Origin: Bacteroidales bacterium
GTDB taxonomy: Bacteria; Bacteroidota; Bacteroidia; Bacteroidales; Muribaculaceae
Length of the DNA: 36,342 bases
Assembly (NCBI GenBank): GCA_014800895.1
Contig: JAAVFG010000038.1
Location: 1-36,342 of the forward strand
Direction of reading: 5' to 3'
Made by a program: the position numbers and the translations under genes. Shown piece after piece: positions 16,493-25,030 of this stretch (its first letter is position 1; the number at the start of each line of letters is the position of its first letter). The notes below the pieces were generated by a model, which made no database searches, was not told where the DNA came from, and saw only the letters and a program-made list of their open reading frames with translations.

Positions 16493-16521
16493 ATTATTAC
16501 AAAAGTCATCTTTGTAATAAT
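16493..16521 (+). terminator. AT-rich hairpin after the S4 gene
   Basis: A perfect 11-bp inverted repeat (ATTATTACAAA 16493-16503 / TTTGTAATAAT 16511-16521) with a 7-nt loop. It lacks a clean T-run, so it may be a weak terminator, an mRNA 3'-end stabiliser, or a protein-binding palindrome. Confidence 0.45.
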
Positions 16522-16546
16522 CATTTTGTAAAAGTCAAATAAAAAT

Positions 16547-16583
16547 AAAGCCGGCTGCGGAGTGCAACCGGCTTTGTTTCTTA
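16547..16583. terminator. Bidirectional terminator between convergent genes
   Basis: AAAGCCGG (16547-16554) and CCGGCTTT (16568-16575) form an 8-bp stem. It is followed by T-rich sequence on the plus strand and preceded by A-rich sequence that gives a U-tract on the minus strand. It separates the plus-strand S4 gene from the minus-strand META lipoprotein. Confidence 0.8.
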
Positions 16584-16598
16584 TTAGCTTTGCGGTAA

Positions 16599-17504
16599 TT
16601 ATTCGTCAGTGGTGCGTACTAATTTGAGCACCTGTTTCCCGCGTGCGTTGAAGAAGATTACCTCATCCTTGGAGATTGGTTTTGCGGTAGATGCCTCTTC
16701 GAGAGCGTAGAGAAGCTCAGTCTCATGGTTGGGATCGGGGCAAGCCATCTTGGTCACGGCGATAGAGCTGAAAGAGATGGAATTGGCTTCCTCCATATCA
16801 ATCTCCAGCGAACCGTTATAGAGGTTACACCCGGTGTTGCCATGCACCTTCCCCTCATCCACGTCAATCACCATCTTCATCTCCGGGTCATTGATATCTG
16901 TAGTGTCGATCTGCTTTACAAGCCATGTGCCGTTGAGGAAATCGAAATTCTGGTGCATAAGCGACATCACCTGATCGCCCGTCTCATTATAGAAGTAGAG
17001 GTAATACTCATTATCCAGAGCCTTCCAGTCGTAAGTGCGCACCTGAGCCAGCGCCTGATTGATCTCATAATCGGTAAGTCCCGGCGTTGAGCACATCATC
17101 ATGGTAGACGCCATATCCCCGAAAGATATCGTCTTCGTAGCGGCATCATATTGGTAAGGACCGTTGATGTAATTACAGCCGTTATTGCCATACACCCTCT
17201 TTTCAACGGGAGAGAAACGGAGGTAAGGAGCCTTCTCGCCCACCACCACTTTGCCATTGACTGTCTCGATAGCCCAATCGCCTTTCACCACGCCGCGCTT
17301 TATATCCTCGGAAGTATATGTCTTGAGGTCCTCGGTAGTGGTGAGCTGTTCGCGGTCGCGTGGGAGAACAGCCTCCTGCTGCTCCTCTTTCTTATCCTCC
17401 TTCACTTTCTTTGCTCCTCCGATGCCCGAGAGGGCAGAGCAGCTTGTAGCTAATATCATAGCGGAAAAGGCTACGCCTCCTAATAATGTCTTTGTAATAT
17501 TCAT
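16599..17504 (-). CDS. Lipoprotein with two META (HslJ-like) domains
   Basis: A 301-aa predicted lipoprotein. The signal peptide ends in a lipobox (L-A-T-S-Cys22), followed by a Lys/Glu-rich linker (about 30-60). Two META/HslJ-type domains follow: about residues 73-180 with 'GNNGCNYINGPY' and 'STMMMC', and about 190-298 with 'LNGTWLVKQID', 'HGNTGCNLYNG' and 'VTKMACPD'. Each has the paired Cys pattern (N-x-GCN ... C) of the family. META domains occur in envelope stress and antibiotic-tolerance proteins such as HslJ, but their biochemical role is poorly defined. The gene starts 24 bp after the NDH-2 stop codon on the same strand with no terminator between, so co-transcription is likely. Confidence 0.85.
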   Translation of the reverse strand: MNITKTLLGGVAFSAMILATSCSALSGIGGAKKVKEDKKEEQQEAVLPRDREQLTTTEDLKTYTSEDIKRGVVKGDWAIETVNGKVVVGEKAPYLRFSPVEKRVYGNNGCNYINGPYQYDAATKTISFGDMASTMMMCSTPGLTDYEINQALAQVRTYDWKALDNEYYLYFYNETGDQVMSLMHQNFDFLNGTWLVKQIDTTDINDPEMKMVIDVDEGKVHGNTGCNLYNGSLEIDMEEANSISFSSIAVTKMACPDPNHETELLYALEEASTAKPISKDEVIFFNARGKQVLKLVRTTDE

Positions 17505-17528
17505 ATAGTGCGATTTATATTTGATTAC

Positions 17529-18806
17529 TTAATCACCCCAGTGTCTGCGGCGCGGATACTTCGTGGGACGCAGGAGCAGACGGAGGGAGGTGCTGTAGAA
17601 GAGATAATTCCAGAACCAGTTCATGAGCACACTCAGTTTGTTTCTCATGCCGAGGATGGAGATAAGATGGATGAAGAGCCATACTATCCATGCAAACCAT
17701 CCGGAGAAAGAGAAGTGGGGAAGATCGGCTACTGCGCGGTTCTTGCCGATAGTAGCCATCGAGCCCTTATCATTATATTTGAAAGAGGAGAAGAATTTAC
17801 CGGCGTTAAGATTCTTCGCCAGGTTGCGCGCCTCCTGAATGGCAGGCTGCGCCATCTGGGGATGACCGTTAGGTGTCTCCTCGGTCTGTATCAGAGCTAT
17901 ATCTCCGACAGCAAAGACATCTTCAAGACCCTTCACGCGGTTATATCCGTCAGTGATGATACGGCTGCCTCTGCCAAGACATTCGGCAGGGATACCCGGC
18001 ATCGGCTCCCCCTTCACTCCGGCGGTCCAAATAAGAGTCTCGTAGTATTCCTTATGTCCGTCGGCGAAAGTGACATACTTGTCTTCGTAGCTTTTCAACA
18101 CCGTATTGAGGCGGACATTGACCATCAGATCCTTCAATCCCTTCAGCGCGTTATTGCGGGATTTCTCACGCATGGCGCCAAGAATTGTAGGGGCACCTTC
18201 CACCAAGGTGATGGTCACATCGTCGGGGGATAGCTCCGGATACTCCTTCTTCAGGATATACTTCTTCATCTCGCCCAGCGCGCCGGCAATCTCCACACCC
18301 GAAGGACCGCCTCCGACAACGAGGAACGACAGGAGCTGCTTGCGTCGCTCCGGATCCTTGCAGAGAGCGCCACGCTCGAGACGGTCGAGAATCTCGTCGC
18401 GCGTGTGCGCGGCTTCGGCGATAGTCTTGATGCCGAAAGTCTCGTGAGGAAGGTTATCCATGCCGAAATAATTATTGGTGGCGCCGGCGGCAATCACCAG
18501 TTTATCGTATGGAAGGGTCTCATAACTTGTGGTCACCTCCTTCTTCTCGAGGTCAATATTCTTTACATGTCCCATATGATAGGAGACATCCTGCATCTTC
18601 TTCAGCTCCCTGCGGAAAGGGAAGCATATATTGGACTCCACCAGACCCGAGGAGGCGATCTGATAGAAGAGGGGAGGGAAACAGTGGAAGTTGTTGCGGT
18701 CGACAAGGAAGATCTCATATTTCTTCTTGTCGAGCTTCTTGCAAAGGTTGATGCCGGCGAACCCTCCGCCGATCACTACGATTTTTTCTCTTTTCTCATT
18801 CTGCAT
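17529..18806 (-). CDS. ndh: Type II NADH dehydrogenase (NDH-2)
   Basis: NDH-2-like NAD(P)/FAD oxidoreductase, 425 aa, which passes electrons from NADH to membrane quinone without pumping protons. The N-terminal FAD Rossmann motif is 'VIGGGFAG' (residues 11-18), and a second dinucleotide motif 'VVGGGPSGVEIAGAL' lies near residues 165-180. The FAD-contact 'DVFAVGDIA' and the family segment 'AQPAIQEARNLAKN' are present. The C-terminus has a hydrophobic stretch (GWFAWIVWLFIHLISILG) followed by basic residues, fitting membrane attachment. The length and the PPLFYQIASSG segment fit NDH-2 rather than sulfide:quinone reductase. It has its own promoter and the META lipoprotein gene lies downstream. 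Confidence 0.92.
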   Translation of the reverse strand: MQNEKREKIVVIGGGFAGINLCKKLDKKKYEIFLVDRNNFHCFPPLFYQIASSGLVESNICFPFRRELKKMQDVSYHMGHVKNIDLEKKEVTTSYETLPYDKLVIAAGATNNYFGMDNLPHETFGIKTIAEAAHTRDEILDRLERGALCKDPERRKQLLSFLVVGGGPSGVEIAGALGEMKKYILKKEYPELSPDDVTITLVEGAPTILGAMREKSRNNALKGLKDLMVNVRLNTVLKSYEDKYVTFADGHKEYYETLIWTAGVKGEPMPGIPAECLGRGSRIITDGYNRVKGLEDVFAVGDIALIQTEETPNGHPQMAQPAIQEARNLAKNLNAGKFFSSFKYNDKGSMATIGKNRAVADLPHFSFSGWFAWIVWLFIHLISILGMRNKLSVLMNWFWNYLFYSTSLRLLLRPTKYPRRRHWGD

Positions 18807-18858
18807 AGCTAAGCAATTTTTGGACAGGGGAGGAGAAAGATATGTATTTTAACTTAAT

Positions 18859-18892
18859 CAAAGATATATCTATATTTTTAACATAATCTAAA
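18859..18892 (-). promoter_or_regulatory. Promoter of the NDH-2 gene
   Basis: On the minus strand TATCTTTG (plus coordinates 18859-18866) is a full -7 match. A weak -33 (TTTAG, near 18888-18892) lies ~21 bp upstream. The expected start near 18852 gives a ~45-nt leader. Confidence 0.55.
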
Positions 18893-18940
18893 GAAGATAG
18901 TTTCCGTTTTATCACTGTCAGGGTGTTTTTTATCAAATAG

Positions 18941-18973
18941 ATTGAGAAATATCGGCAAAAAAACTTAAATTTG
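18941..18973 (+). promoter_or_regulatory. Promoter of the TPR gene
   Basis: TAAATTTG (18966-18973) is a full -7 match and ATTG (18941-18944) is an imperfect -33 with 21-bp spacing. The GTG start codon lies only 5 bases after the -7 element, which implies a leaderless or nearly leaderless mRNA. Confidence 0.6.
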
Positions 18974-18977
18974 TGGC

Positions 18978-21038
18978 GTGAAACTGACCGAACTGAAATA
19001 TTTTGTCCTACTCCTGTTGTCGCTCTCCCTCGCTTTTCCGGCGGAGAGCCAGGTGAATGCAGAGCAGTGTATCATCATAGGTCGCAATGTGCTCTCTATG
19101 GACGACTACATGCTCTCCATCCAATACTTCAATCAGGCTATAAAGGCAAAGCCATATCTCTCCGACCCCTATTTCTACCGCGGACTCGCCAAGCTGTATC
19201 TCGAGGACTATAAAGGGGCGGAGGAGGATTGCTCCCTCGCTATAGAGAGAAATAAATTCAAGACCGAGAGCTACAAGGTAAGGGGTTTCGCGCGTCAGTT
19301 TTTAGGTAAGGATTCCCTTGCCATAGAGGATTATGACATAGGACTGGAGGAAAATCCGGACGACAAATATTTTCTTTTCTATAAAGGGGTGGCGCAGACT
19401 GAGATGAAGCGCTACGCCGGCGCCGACTCCACGCTGAGGCATCTGCTCCGTATCTATCCCAAATTTGAAGACGGCATTACAGCCCGAGCCCGTCTGCGCG
19501 TATTGCAGGGGGATACCGTCCGGGCAATCGACGACCTTACGGAAGCCATCAGTCTCGCTCCCGCGAGCCTGAACCCCCATCTGCTCCGCGCCGAGCTTTA
19601 TTCACGCCGCAAGCAATGGGGAGAGGCTATAGCCGATATGGATGAGGCGATCCGTCTCCAGCCTCAGGAGACAGACTATTATCTCAACCGCGCCTATCTG
19701 AGATATAATAACGATGACTTCTTCGGAGCTATGGCAGACTATAACTATGCCCTTGAGCTTCATCCTTATAATGCCGCCGCTCTCTTCAACCGCGCACTGC
19801 TCCGTTATGAGGTGCATGACCTCAGCCGCTCCGCCAAAGACCTGGAGGAGGTGTTGAAAATCGAACCCGATAATTTCCACGCGCGTTATAATCATGCCCT
19901 CATACTTCTCGAGATGGGTCAATACCGGGAGGCTCTGAAAGGGTTTGAATCCATATCGAGAAAATACCCGCGCTTCTATCCTGCCTATTACGCAATGGCA
20001 GAGGCATGGCATAAGATGGGGGACATGAGAATGGCGATGACAAATGTGCATAAGGCGGAGGAACTCATCAAGAGATACGTGAAAAATCCGGGCACATTCA
20101 AGCTTGACCGCCCCTCGATTATGGCAGGGACATCCAACAGCAAAGGATTTGACGAGAATACGTCGGAAGGAGGAGAGGAGGATGAGAACGACCTGAAAGT
20201 GATGGAGAAATTCAATCAGCTCGTGACGGTCTCTCCATCGTCAGCCCCGCAACTCTCATATAATGAGAAGATAAAGGGTAAGGTGCAGGACAGGGATATG
20301 AGTGTCGAGCCCGAGCCCTCCTATGTGCTCTCCTTCTATGAGTCGCCACGCTCGCTCCAGACCACGTCCAATTATTTCCGCGAACTAGATGACTTCAATC
20401 ACGGGGGATATATCAATGCACCGATAAGACTCACGCCCGGCGAACAGAGCCCCGAGACGGATGAATCGGCAGAGAAGATTTTTAATTCCGCCTCATATTA
20501 TGAGGGCGTGATAGCTGACGGGAAAGCGCGCCCCGCCGACTATCTTGCCTTGGGAGTGGCACGCATGATGCTTAAAGATTATCCGGCGGCTATAGATGCG
20601 CTTAATAAGGCGATAGAAGCCGATCCCCGTTTTACCGTGGCATATATGGCGCGCGCATTCGCCAGAGAGCGTGATGCCGCCACTCGTGAGGAAGAGCCCG
20701 GAGCAGAGAGCGTCGCCGCTCAGATCCGCAGGATGGAGGCTATGAAAGAGCTTAATCAGGTGATAGCTGATTATGATATGGCTCTATCGCTCAATCCCAG
20801 ACTGATATATGCATGGTTCAACAAGGGTAATCTTTACTATTCATTGGGAGATTACACCTCGGCGATGCAGTGTTACGGGGAGGCGCTGAAGATAGACGAG
20901 GAGTTCGGACCTGCCTATTTCAACCGCGGAATCAGCTATCTGCGCATGGGAAATAAGAAGTTGGCATTCATCGACCTTTCAAAGGCGGGAGAAGAGGGAG
21001 TGATACCCAGCTATAATCTCCTGAAGAGGATGAAATAA
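18978..21038 (+). CDS. Secreted tetratricopeptide-repeat protein
   Basis: A 686-aa TPR protein with a signal peptide (hydrophobic FVLLLLSLSLAF, cleavage near PAES-QVNA), so it is periplasmic or envelope-associated. TPR-like helices run from about residue 30 to 370, recognisable by 'A...Y..AL.L.P' spacing such as 'ALELHPYNAAALFNRALLRY'. They resume at about 510-680 ('LNPRLIYAWFNKGNLYYSLGDY'). A less ordered, acidic segment with no clear TPRs (about 375-500) separates the two blocks. TPRs are protein-interaction scaffolds; the partner is unknown. The start is GTG, chosen because it gives the signal peptide. Placement directly before thrS is a recurrent Bacteroidales arrangement, though thrS has its own promoter. 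Confidence 0.88.
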   Translation: MKLTELKYFVLLLLSLSLAFPAESQVNAEQCIIIGRNVLSMDDYMLSIQYFNQAIKAKPYLSDPYFYRGLAKLYLEDYKGAEEDCSLAIERNKFKTESYKVRGFARQFLGKDSLAIEDYDIGLEENPDDKYFLFYKGVAQTEMKRYAGADSTLRHLLRIYPKFEDGITARARLRVLQGDTVRAIDDLTEAISLAPASLNPHLLRAELYSRRKQWGEAIADMDEAIRLQPQETDYYLNRAYLRYNNDDFFGAMADYNYALELHPYNAAALFNRALLRYEVHDLSRSAKDLEEVLKIEPDNFHARYNHALILLEMGQYREALKGFESISRKYPRFYPAYYAMAEAWHKMGDMRMAMTNVHKAEELIKRYVKNPGTFKLDRPSIMAGTSNSKGFDENTSEGGEEDENDLKVMEKFNQLVTVSPSSAPQLSYNEKIKGKVQDRDMSVEPEPSYVLSFYESPRSLQTTSNYFRELDDFNHGGYINAPIRLTPGEQSPETDESAEKIFNSASYYEGVIADGKARPADYLALGVARMMLKDYPAAIDALNKAIEADPRFTVAYMARAFARERDAATREEEPGAESVAAQIRRMEAMKELNQVIADYDMALSLNPRLIYAWFNKGNLYYSLGDYTSAMQCYGEALKIDEEFGPAYFNRGISYLRMGNKKLAFIDLSKAGEEGVIPSYNLLKRMK

Positions 21039-21045
21039 AACGGAA

Positions 21046-21077
21046 TTTGGAGAAATGAAAAATTTTTAGTATCTTTG
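21046..21077 (+). promoter_or_regulatory. Promoter of the thrS-infC-rpmI-rplT operon
   Basis: TTTG (21046-21049) and TATCTTTG (21070-21077) are spaced 20 bp, a full consensus match. The expected start near 21084 excludes the in-frame ATG-like start at 21075 and gives a ~54-nt leader before the thrS ATG at 21138. Confidence 0.85.
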
Positions 21078-21137
21078 CGCGATTTACAGCGAGATGCAAA
21101 ATTTTCTGCAGTAGATATAAATAACAAAGAAATCCTT

Positions 21138-23081
21138 ATGATCAATATAACTTTTCCGGATGGCAGCGTAAAGCAGTTTGAAGCAGGTGTTACGCCGTTT
21201 CAAGTTGCAGAGAGTATTTCTCCCCGCTTTGCCGCAGATGTACTCGCCTCCAAAGTGAATGGCGAGGAATGGGATATCTCGCGTCCTATTGACGCAGATG
21301 CCTCAATCGAGCTTTTCAAATGGGATTCGCCCGAAGGCAAGCATGCTTTCTGGCACTCATCAGCCCATCTTCTTGCCGAAGCGCTCCAGGAGCTTTATCC
21401 CGGCGTGAAATTCGGTATCGGTCCGGCTATTGAGAACGGTTTCTATTACGACATCGATCCGGGAGAGCACAAGATCACTGCCGACGATTTCGCCAAGATC
21501 GAGAAGAAAATGGCAGAGATCGTAAGCCGTAAGGAGAATATCGTCCGTGCGGACATCTCAAAGGAGGATGCCCTCAAGAAATTCGGCGAACGTGGCGAGG
21601 AATACAAATGCGAGCTTATCAGCGAGCTTGAGGATGGCAAGATCACTACTTATACTCAGGGTAACTTCACTGACCTCTGCCGCGGTCCGCATATTCCCAA
21701 CACAGCGCCTATCAAGGCTGTGAAGATCCTTTCGCTCGCCGGAGCATACTGGCGCGGCGACGAGAAACGCAACCAGCTTGTGCGCGTTTACGGAATATCA
21801 TTCCCCAAGAAGAAGATGCTCGATGAGTATCTCGCCCTTCTTGAGGAGGCTAAGAAGCGCGACCATCGTAAGCTCGGTAAGGAGATGGAGCTCTTCGCTT
21901 TCTCTCCGACAGTCGGACAGGGTCTTCCCCTCTGGCTGCCCAAGGGAGCCGCTCTCCGCGACCGCCTCGAGCAGTATCTTCGTAAGATACAGAAAGATTA
22001 CGGCTACCTGCAGGTGATCACTCCCCATATCGGAAATAAGCAGCTCTATGTCACTTCCGGTCACTGGGCTAAGTATGGCAAGGATTCATTCCAGCCTATC
22101 CATACCCCCGAGGAGGGAGAGGAGTACATGCTTAAGCCGATGAACTGTCCTCACCACTGTGAGATATATAAGGTGTCACCCCGAAGCTACCGCGACCTCC
22201 CTATGCGTCTCGCGGAGTTCGGCACAGTCTACCGCTACGAGCAGAGCGGTGAGCTTCACGGTCTGACCCGTGTGCGCGGATTTACTCAGGATGACGCGCA
22301 TATCTTCTGTGCTCCCGAGCAGATCAAGGGGGAATTCCTTAAAGTGATGGATATCATTCTCCATATCTTCAAGGCTCTTGATTTCCAAAACTTCGAGGCT
22401 CAGATTTCCCTCCGCGATCCGAAGAACAAAACAAAATATATCGGGTCTGACGAGAACTGGCATCTTGCCGAGCAGGCTATCATCGAGGCATGTGCCGAGA
22501 AGGGTCTGAACGCGCGTCAGGTGGAGGGCGAGGCTGCCTTCTATGGTCCGAAGCTCGACTTCATGGTGAAGGATGCCATCGGTCGCCGTTGGCAGCTCGG
22601 TACAATCCAGGTGGACTACAACCTTCCCGAGCGATTCGGTCTTGAATATACCGGTTCTGACAATCAGAAGCATCGTCCGGTGATGATCCATCGCGCTCCC
22701 TTCGGATCTATGGAGCGTTTCGTGGCAGTGCTTCTCGAGCACACCGCCGGAAAATTACCTCTCTGGCTTATCCCTGAACAGTGTGTGGTGCTCCCCATCT
22801 CGGAGAAATACAACGACTACGCATACAAGGTGGTGAAGGAGCTTGATAAGAAAGGGGTTCGCGCCATTGTGGATGACCGCAACGAGAAGATCGGAAAGAA
22901 AATCCGCGACAATGAGCTCAAGAAAATCCCTTATCTCCTGATCGTCGGTGAAAAAGAAGCGGAAAATGATGAAGTTTCTGTAAGAAAACAGGGCGAAGGT
23001 GATAAAGGTACGATGAAAATCGTTAACTTTGCAGAAGAAATAAATAAAGAGGTTGAAGCCGCAACATCTACTCCCGCGTGA
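21138..23081 (+). CDS. thrS: Threonyl-tRNA synthetase
   Basis: Class II ThrRS, 647 aa, charging tRNA-Thr. Domains in order: TGS (about 1-62, '[17 protein letters not shown]'); the editing/TAD domain with the metal-type residues '[11 protein letters not shown]' and 'DLCRGPHI'; the class II catalytic core with '[13 protein letters not shown]', '[16 protein letters not shown]'-like motif 2 (here MRLAEFG) and '[14 protein letters not shown]'; motif 3 '[11 protein letters not shown]'; and a C-terminal anticodon-binding domain from ~535 ('[17 protein letters not shown]'). The ATG at 21138 lies downstream of the predicted transcript start and matches the family N-terminus. infC follows 45 bp later. 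Confidence 0.97.
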   Translation: MINITFPDGSVKQFEAGVTPFQVAESISPRFAADVLASKVNGEEWDISRPIDADASIELFKWDSPEGKHAFWHSSAHLLAEALQELYPGVKFGIGPAIENGFYYDIDPGEHKITADDFAKIEKKMAEIVSRKENIVRADISKEDALKKFGERGEEYKCELISELEDGKITTYTQGNFTDLCRGPHIPNTAPIKAVKILSLAGAYWRGDEKRNQLVRVYGISFPKKKMLDEYLALLEEAKKRDHRKLGKEMELFAFSPTVGQGLPLWLPKGAALRDRLEQYLRKIQKDYGYLQVITPHIGNKQLYVTSGHWAKYGKDSFQPIHTPEEGEEYMLKPMNCPHHCEIYKVSPRSYRDLPMRLAEFGTVYRYEQSGELHGLTRVRGFTQDDAHIFCAPEQIKGEFLKVMDIILHIFKALDFQNFEAQISLRDPKNKTKYIGSDENWHLAEQAIIEACAEKGLNARQVEGEAAFYGPKLDFMVKDAIGRRWQLGTIQVDYNLPERFGLEYTGSDNQKHRPVMIHRAPFGSMERFVAVLLEHTAGKLPLWLIPEQCVVLPISEKYNDYAYKVVKELDKKGVRAIVDDRNEKIGKKIRDNELKKIPYLLIVGEKEAENDEVSVRKQGEGDKGTMKIVNFAEEINKEVEAATSTPA

Positions 23082-23126
23082 GAGATGTCGGGCTCAGACC
23101 GAAAAATAAAAACTAAAGCATACTGA

Positions 23127-23801
23127 ATGGAGAAAAAACCGCAATTCAGCGGACCGCGCCGCCCGATGGGCGGAGGAGGTGCGCGACCGGGTATGAAAGG
23201 GCGCAAAGGACAACAGCGCGATACTCGCGACCCGTACGTAATCAATGAACACATCCGTGCACGTGAAGTGCGCCTTGTGGGCGATAATGTTGAGCAGGGT
23301 ATCTACCCCCTCTCCAAGGCGTTGAAGATGGCGGAGGAGCAGGAGCTTGACCTTATCGAGATCTCTCCGAACGCGGAGCCTCCCGTATGTCGTATCCTTG
23401 ACTATCAGAAATTCCTCTATCAGCAGAAGAAACGCCAGAAGGAGCAGAAAGCCAAGGCTGCAAAGGTAGTGGTGAAGGAGATTCGTTTCGGACCTCAGAC
23501 CGATGACCACGATTATAATTTCAAGCTTAAGCATGCCGTAGGCTTCCTCAAGGAGGGCTCCAAAGTGAAGGCTTACGTCTTCTTCCGCGGACGCTCGATC
23601 CTCTTCAAGGAGCAGGGTGAGGTGTTGCTTCTCAGATTTGCCAATGACTTGGAAGAGTATGGCAAGGTAGAGATGATGCCTGTGCTCGAAGGTAAACGCA
23701 TGACGATCATGCTTACTCCGCTCAAGGCTCCCGCAAAGAAGGAAACTCCGGCTAAAGAGAAGCCTGCAAAGGAGGAGAAGCCTGAGGCAGACAATAATTA
23801 A
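23127..23801 (+). CDS. infC: Translation initiation factor IF-3
   Basis: IF-3, 224 aa, which binds the 30S subunit, prevents premature subunit joining and proofreads the start codon. The IF3-N domain (about 36-105) has '[14 protein letters not shown]' and '[19 protein letters not shown]'. The IF3-C domain (about 113-200) has '[20 protein letters not shown]' and '[14 protein letters not shown]'. A basic, glycine-rich N-terminal extension (~30 residues) and a Lys/Pro/Ala/Glu-rich C-terminal tail (from ~202) exceed the E. coli length of 180. The start codon is ATG, not the rare AUU used for autoregulation in E. coli. rpmI and rplT follow in the standard order. Confidence 0.97.
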   Translation: MEKKPQFSGPRRPMGGGGARPGMKGRKGQQRDTRDPYVINEHIRAREVRLVGDNVEQGIYPLSKALKMAEEQELDLIEISPNAEPPVCRILDYQKFLYQQKKRQKEQKAKAAKVVVKEIRFGPQTDDHDYNFKLKHAVGFLKEGSKVKAYVFFRGRSILFKEQGEVLLLRFANDLEEYGKVEMMPVLEGKRMTIMLTPLKAPAKKETPAKEKPAKEEKPEADNN

Positions 23802-23835
23802 TCCGACTCTAAAGAAAAATAAATAGAGAGACCGT

Positions 23836-23850
23836 AGGCACTACGTGCCG
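23836..23850 (+). promoter_or_regulatory. Small hairpin in the infC-rpmI gap
   Basis: GGCAC (23837-23841) and GTGCC (23845-23849) form a 5-bp stem with a 3-nt loop, 35 bp before the rpmI start codon. It could belong to an L20-type autoregulatory leader; that is inference only. Confidence 0.3.
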
Positions 23851-23884
23851 AGGTGATTGACAAACAACTTAAATTTTTCAAAAA

Positions 23885-24082
23885 ATGCCTAAAGTAAAGA
23901 CCAATGCCGCATCTAAGAAGCGTTTCGCTCTTACCGGCACAGGGAAAATCAAAAGGAAACACGCTTATCACAGCCACATCCTGACCAAGAAGACAAAGAA
24001 ACGTAAACGTAACCTTGATCACACTGCACTCGTAGCAGATGCTAACATCAAGGCAGTACGCGAACTTCTCAACCTTCGCTAA
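23885..24082 (+). CDS. rpmI: 50S ribosomal protein L35
   Basis: L35, 65 aa and very basic, begins '[20 protein letters not shown]' with the family segment '[14 protein letters not shown]'. It is part of the large ribosomal subunit. It lies between infC and rplT in the conserved infC-rpmI-rplT order, with no internal promoter or terminator visible. Confidence 0.97.
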   Translation: MPKVKTNAASKKRFALTGTGKIKRKHAYHSHILTKKTKKRKRNLDHTALVADANIKAVRELLNLR

Positions 24083-24129
24083 TCAAAACAGGGTATTTTC
24101 CCTAAGCTTTACAAATTTTTTTATTAACC

Positions 24130-24176
24130 GAATGTGCAGCCCTGCAAGTGCAGAATAAAAAATGCCGCTGACATTC
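24130..24176 (+). promoter_or_regulatory. Candidate structured leader before rplT
   Basis: GAATGT (24130-24135) can close with ACATTC (24171-24176). Inside, TGCAG (24135-24139), CTGCA (24142-24146) and TGCAG (24149-24153) allow CTGCA to pair with either neighbour, giving two mutually exclusive hairpins. It sits 17 bp before the rplT start, where L20 autoregulation would be expected. Confidence 0.35.
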
Positions 24177-24192
24177 AAAAAATCAAAAAAAG

Positions 24193-24540
24193 ATGCCAAG
24201 ATCAGTAAATCACGTTGCCTCAAGAGCAAAAAGAAAGAAAATCCTTAAACTTACCCGCGGTTACTATGGCAGCCGTCGTAACGTATGGACAGTAGCCAAG
24301 AACACATGGGAGAAGGGTCTTACTTACGCCTATCGCGACCGTAAGCAGAAAAAGCGCAACTTCCGCGCTCTCTGGATTCAGCGTATCAACGCTGCAGCTC
24401 GCTTGGAGGATCTTTCTTACTCTAAGCTCATGGGCCTCATTCATAAGGCTGGTATCGAGATCAACCGTAAGGTGCTCGCCGAGCTCGCTATGAATAATCC
24501 CGAAGCCTTCAAGGCTATCGTGGAGAAAGTGAAGAAGTAA
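24193..24540 (+). CDS. rplT: 50S ribosomal protein L20
   Basis: L20, 115 aa, binds 23S rRNA early in 50S assembly and in several bacteria represses its own operon. The basic N-terminus '[20 protein letters not shown]' and the family stretches '[15 protein letters not shown]' and '[14 protein letters not shown]' are visible, with the globular C-terminal domain '[18 protein letters not shown]'. It is the last gene of the operon; a terminator lies at 24645-24684. Confidence 0.97.
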   Translation: MPRSVNHVASRAKRKKILKLTRGYYGSRRNVWTVAKNTWEKGLTYAYRDRKQKKRNFRALWIQRINAAARLEDLSYSKLMGLIHKAGIEINRKVLAELAMNNPEAFKAIVEKVKK

Positions 24541-24562
24541 TTTCTTCTATCTCTAATTCGTG

Positions 24563-24640
24563 AAGAAGGAGAAGAATTAATTCCACCATCTCAAGTTCTT
24601 TAAGCAAGTTCTTTAAGAAGGAGAGAAATTAATTCTACCA
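24563..24640. repeat. Imperfect 32-bp direct repeat after rplT
   Basis: AAGAAGGAGA...TTAATTCCACCATCTCAA occurs near 24563 and again, with a few changes, from ~24615. Two copies of AAGTTCTTTAAG lie between them. It appears to be a local tandem duplication in the 3' untranslated region. Confidence 0.6.
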
Positions 24641-24644
24641 TATC

Positions 24645-24684
24645 AATAAGGGTTGCTTTCAGTGGAGGCAACCCTTATTTCTTT
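24645..24684 (+). terminator. Terminator of the thrS-rplT operon
   Basis: AATAAGGGTTGC (24645-24656) and GCAACCCTTATT (24668-24679) form a perfect 12-bp stem, followed by TCTTT. Confidence 0.85.
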
Positions 24685-24750
24685 ACAATGAAACACAATT
24701 CGGGCATACGCCGTCTCTTTAAAATTTTTTTGTTAAAAATCCCGGCGGGT

Positions 24751-24782
24751 ATTGCAAAATCAAACTAATCGCTTTATCTTTG
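24751..24782 (+). promoter_or_regulatory. Promoter of the small orphan gene
   Basis: ATTG (24751-24754, imperfect -33) and TATCTTTG (24775-24782, full -7) are spaced 20 bp. The predicted start near 24789 is ~12 nt before the ATG at 24801. Confidence 0.7.
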
Positions 24783-24800
24783 TGTTATAAAGATAAGGAG

Positions 24801-24995
24801 ATGAAAGTTTGCCACATCAAAGAAAATTGGGAAACTCATCAAATTTTAACGAATACCGAGACTATCTTGTTAGTCAATGGCGGGCCCCACATCCTTCGGG
24901 GTGTTGACATTGTCACGGGGGATTACAAAGATTTGCAAGACCTCAAATCCTGTCAGTCGGAGTTTCGTCACAATCCTTTGATGTGGACATTATAG
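24801..24995 (+). CDS. Small protein of unknown function (64 aa)
   Basis: I do not recognise this gene. It begins MKVCHIKENW and ends HNPLMWTL; the middle has 'NTETILLVNGG' followed by 'RGVDIVTGDYKDLQDL'. There is no signal peptide and no obvious transmembrane segment, so it is probably cytoplasmic. GGAG abuts the ATG. A larger in-frame start at 24780 overlaps the -7 element and is unlikely. Support for a real gene comes from a well-formed promoter just upstream and an intrinsic terminator overlapping its stop codon, making a complete ~230-bp transcription unit. It lies between the rplT operon and the 50-bp repeat array. Confidence 0.65.
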   Translation: MKVCHIKENWETHQILTNTETILLVNGGPHILRGVDIVTGDYKDLQDLKSCQSEFRHNPLMWTL

Positions 24996-25026
24996 AGAGC
25001 CGGATTTATCTCCGGCTCTTTTTTTA
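24996..25026 (+). terminator. Terminator of the small orphan gene
   Basis: AGAGCCGG (24996-25003) and CCGGCTCT (25012-25019) form a perfect 8-bp stem followed by TTTTTTT. It begins immediately after the stop codon. Confidence 0.88.
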
Positions 25027-25030
25027 ATTA

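Noticed and set aside
21075..21137. Longer start of thrS at 21075
   Set aside because: It lies within the -7 element, upstream of the predicted transcript start. The ATG at 21138 matches the TGS-domain N-terminus.
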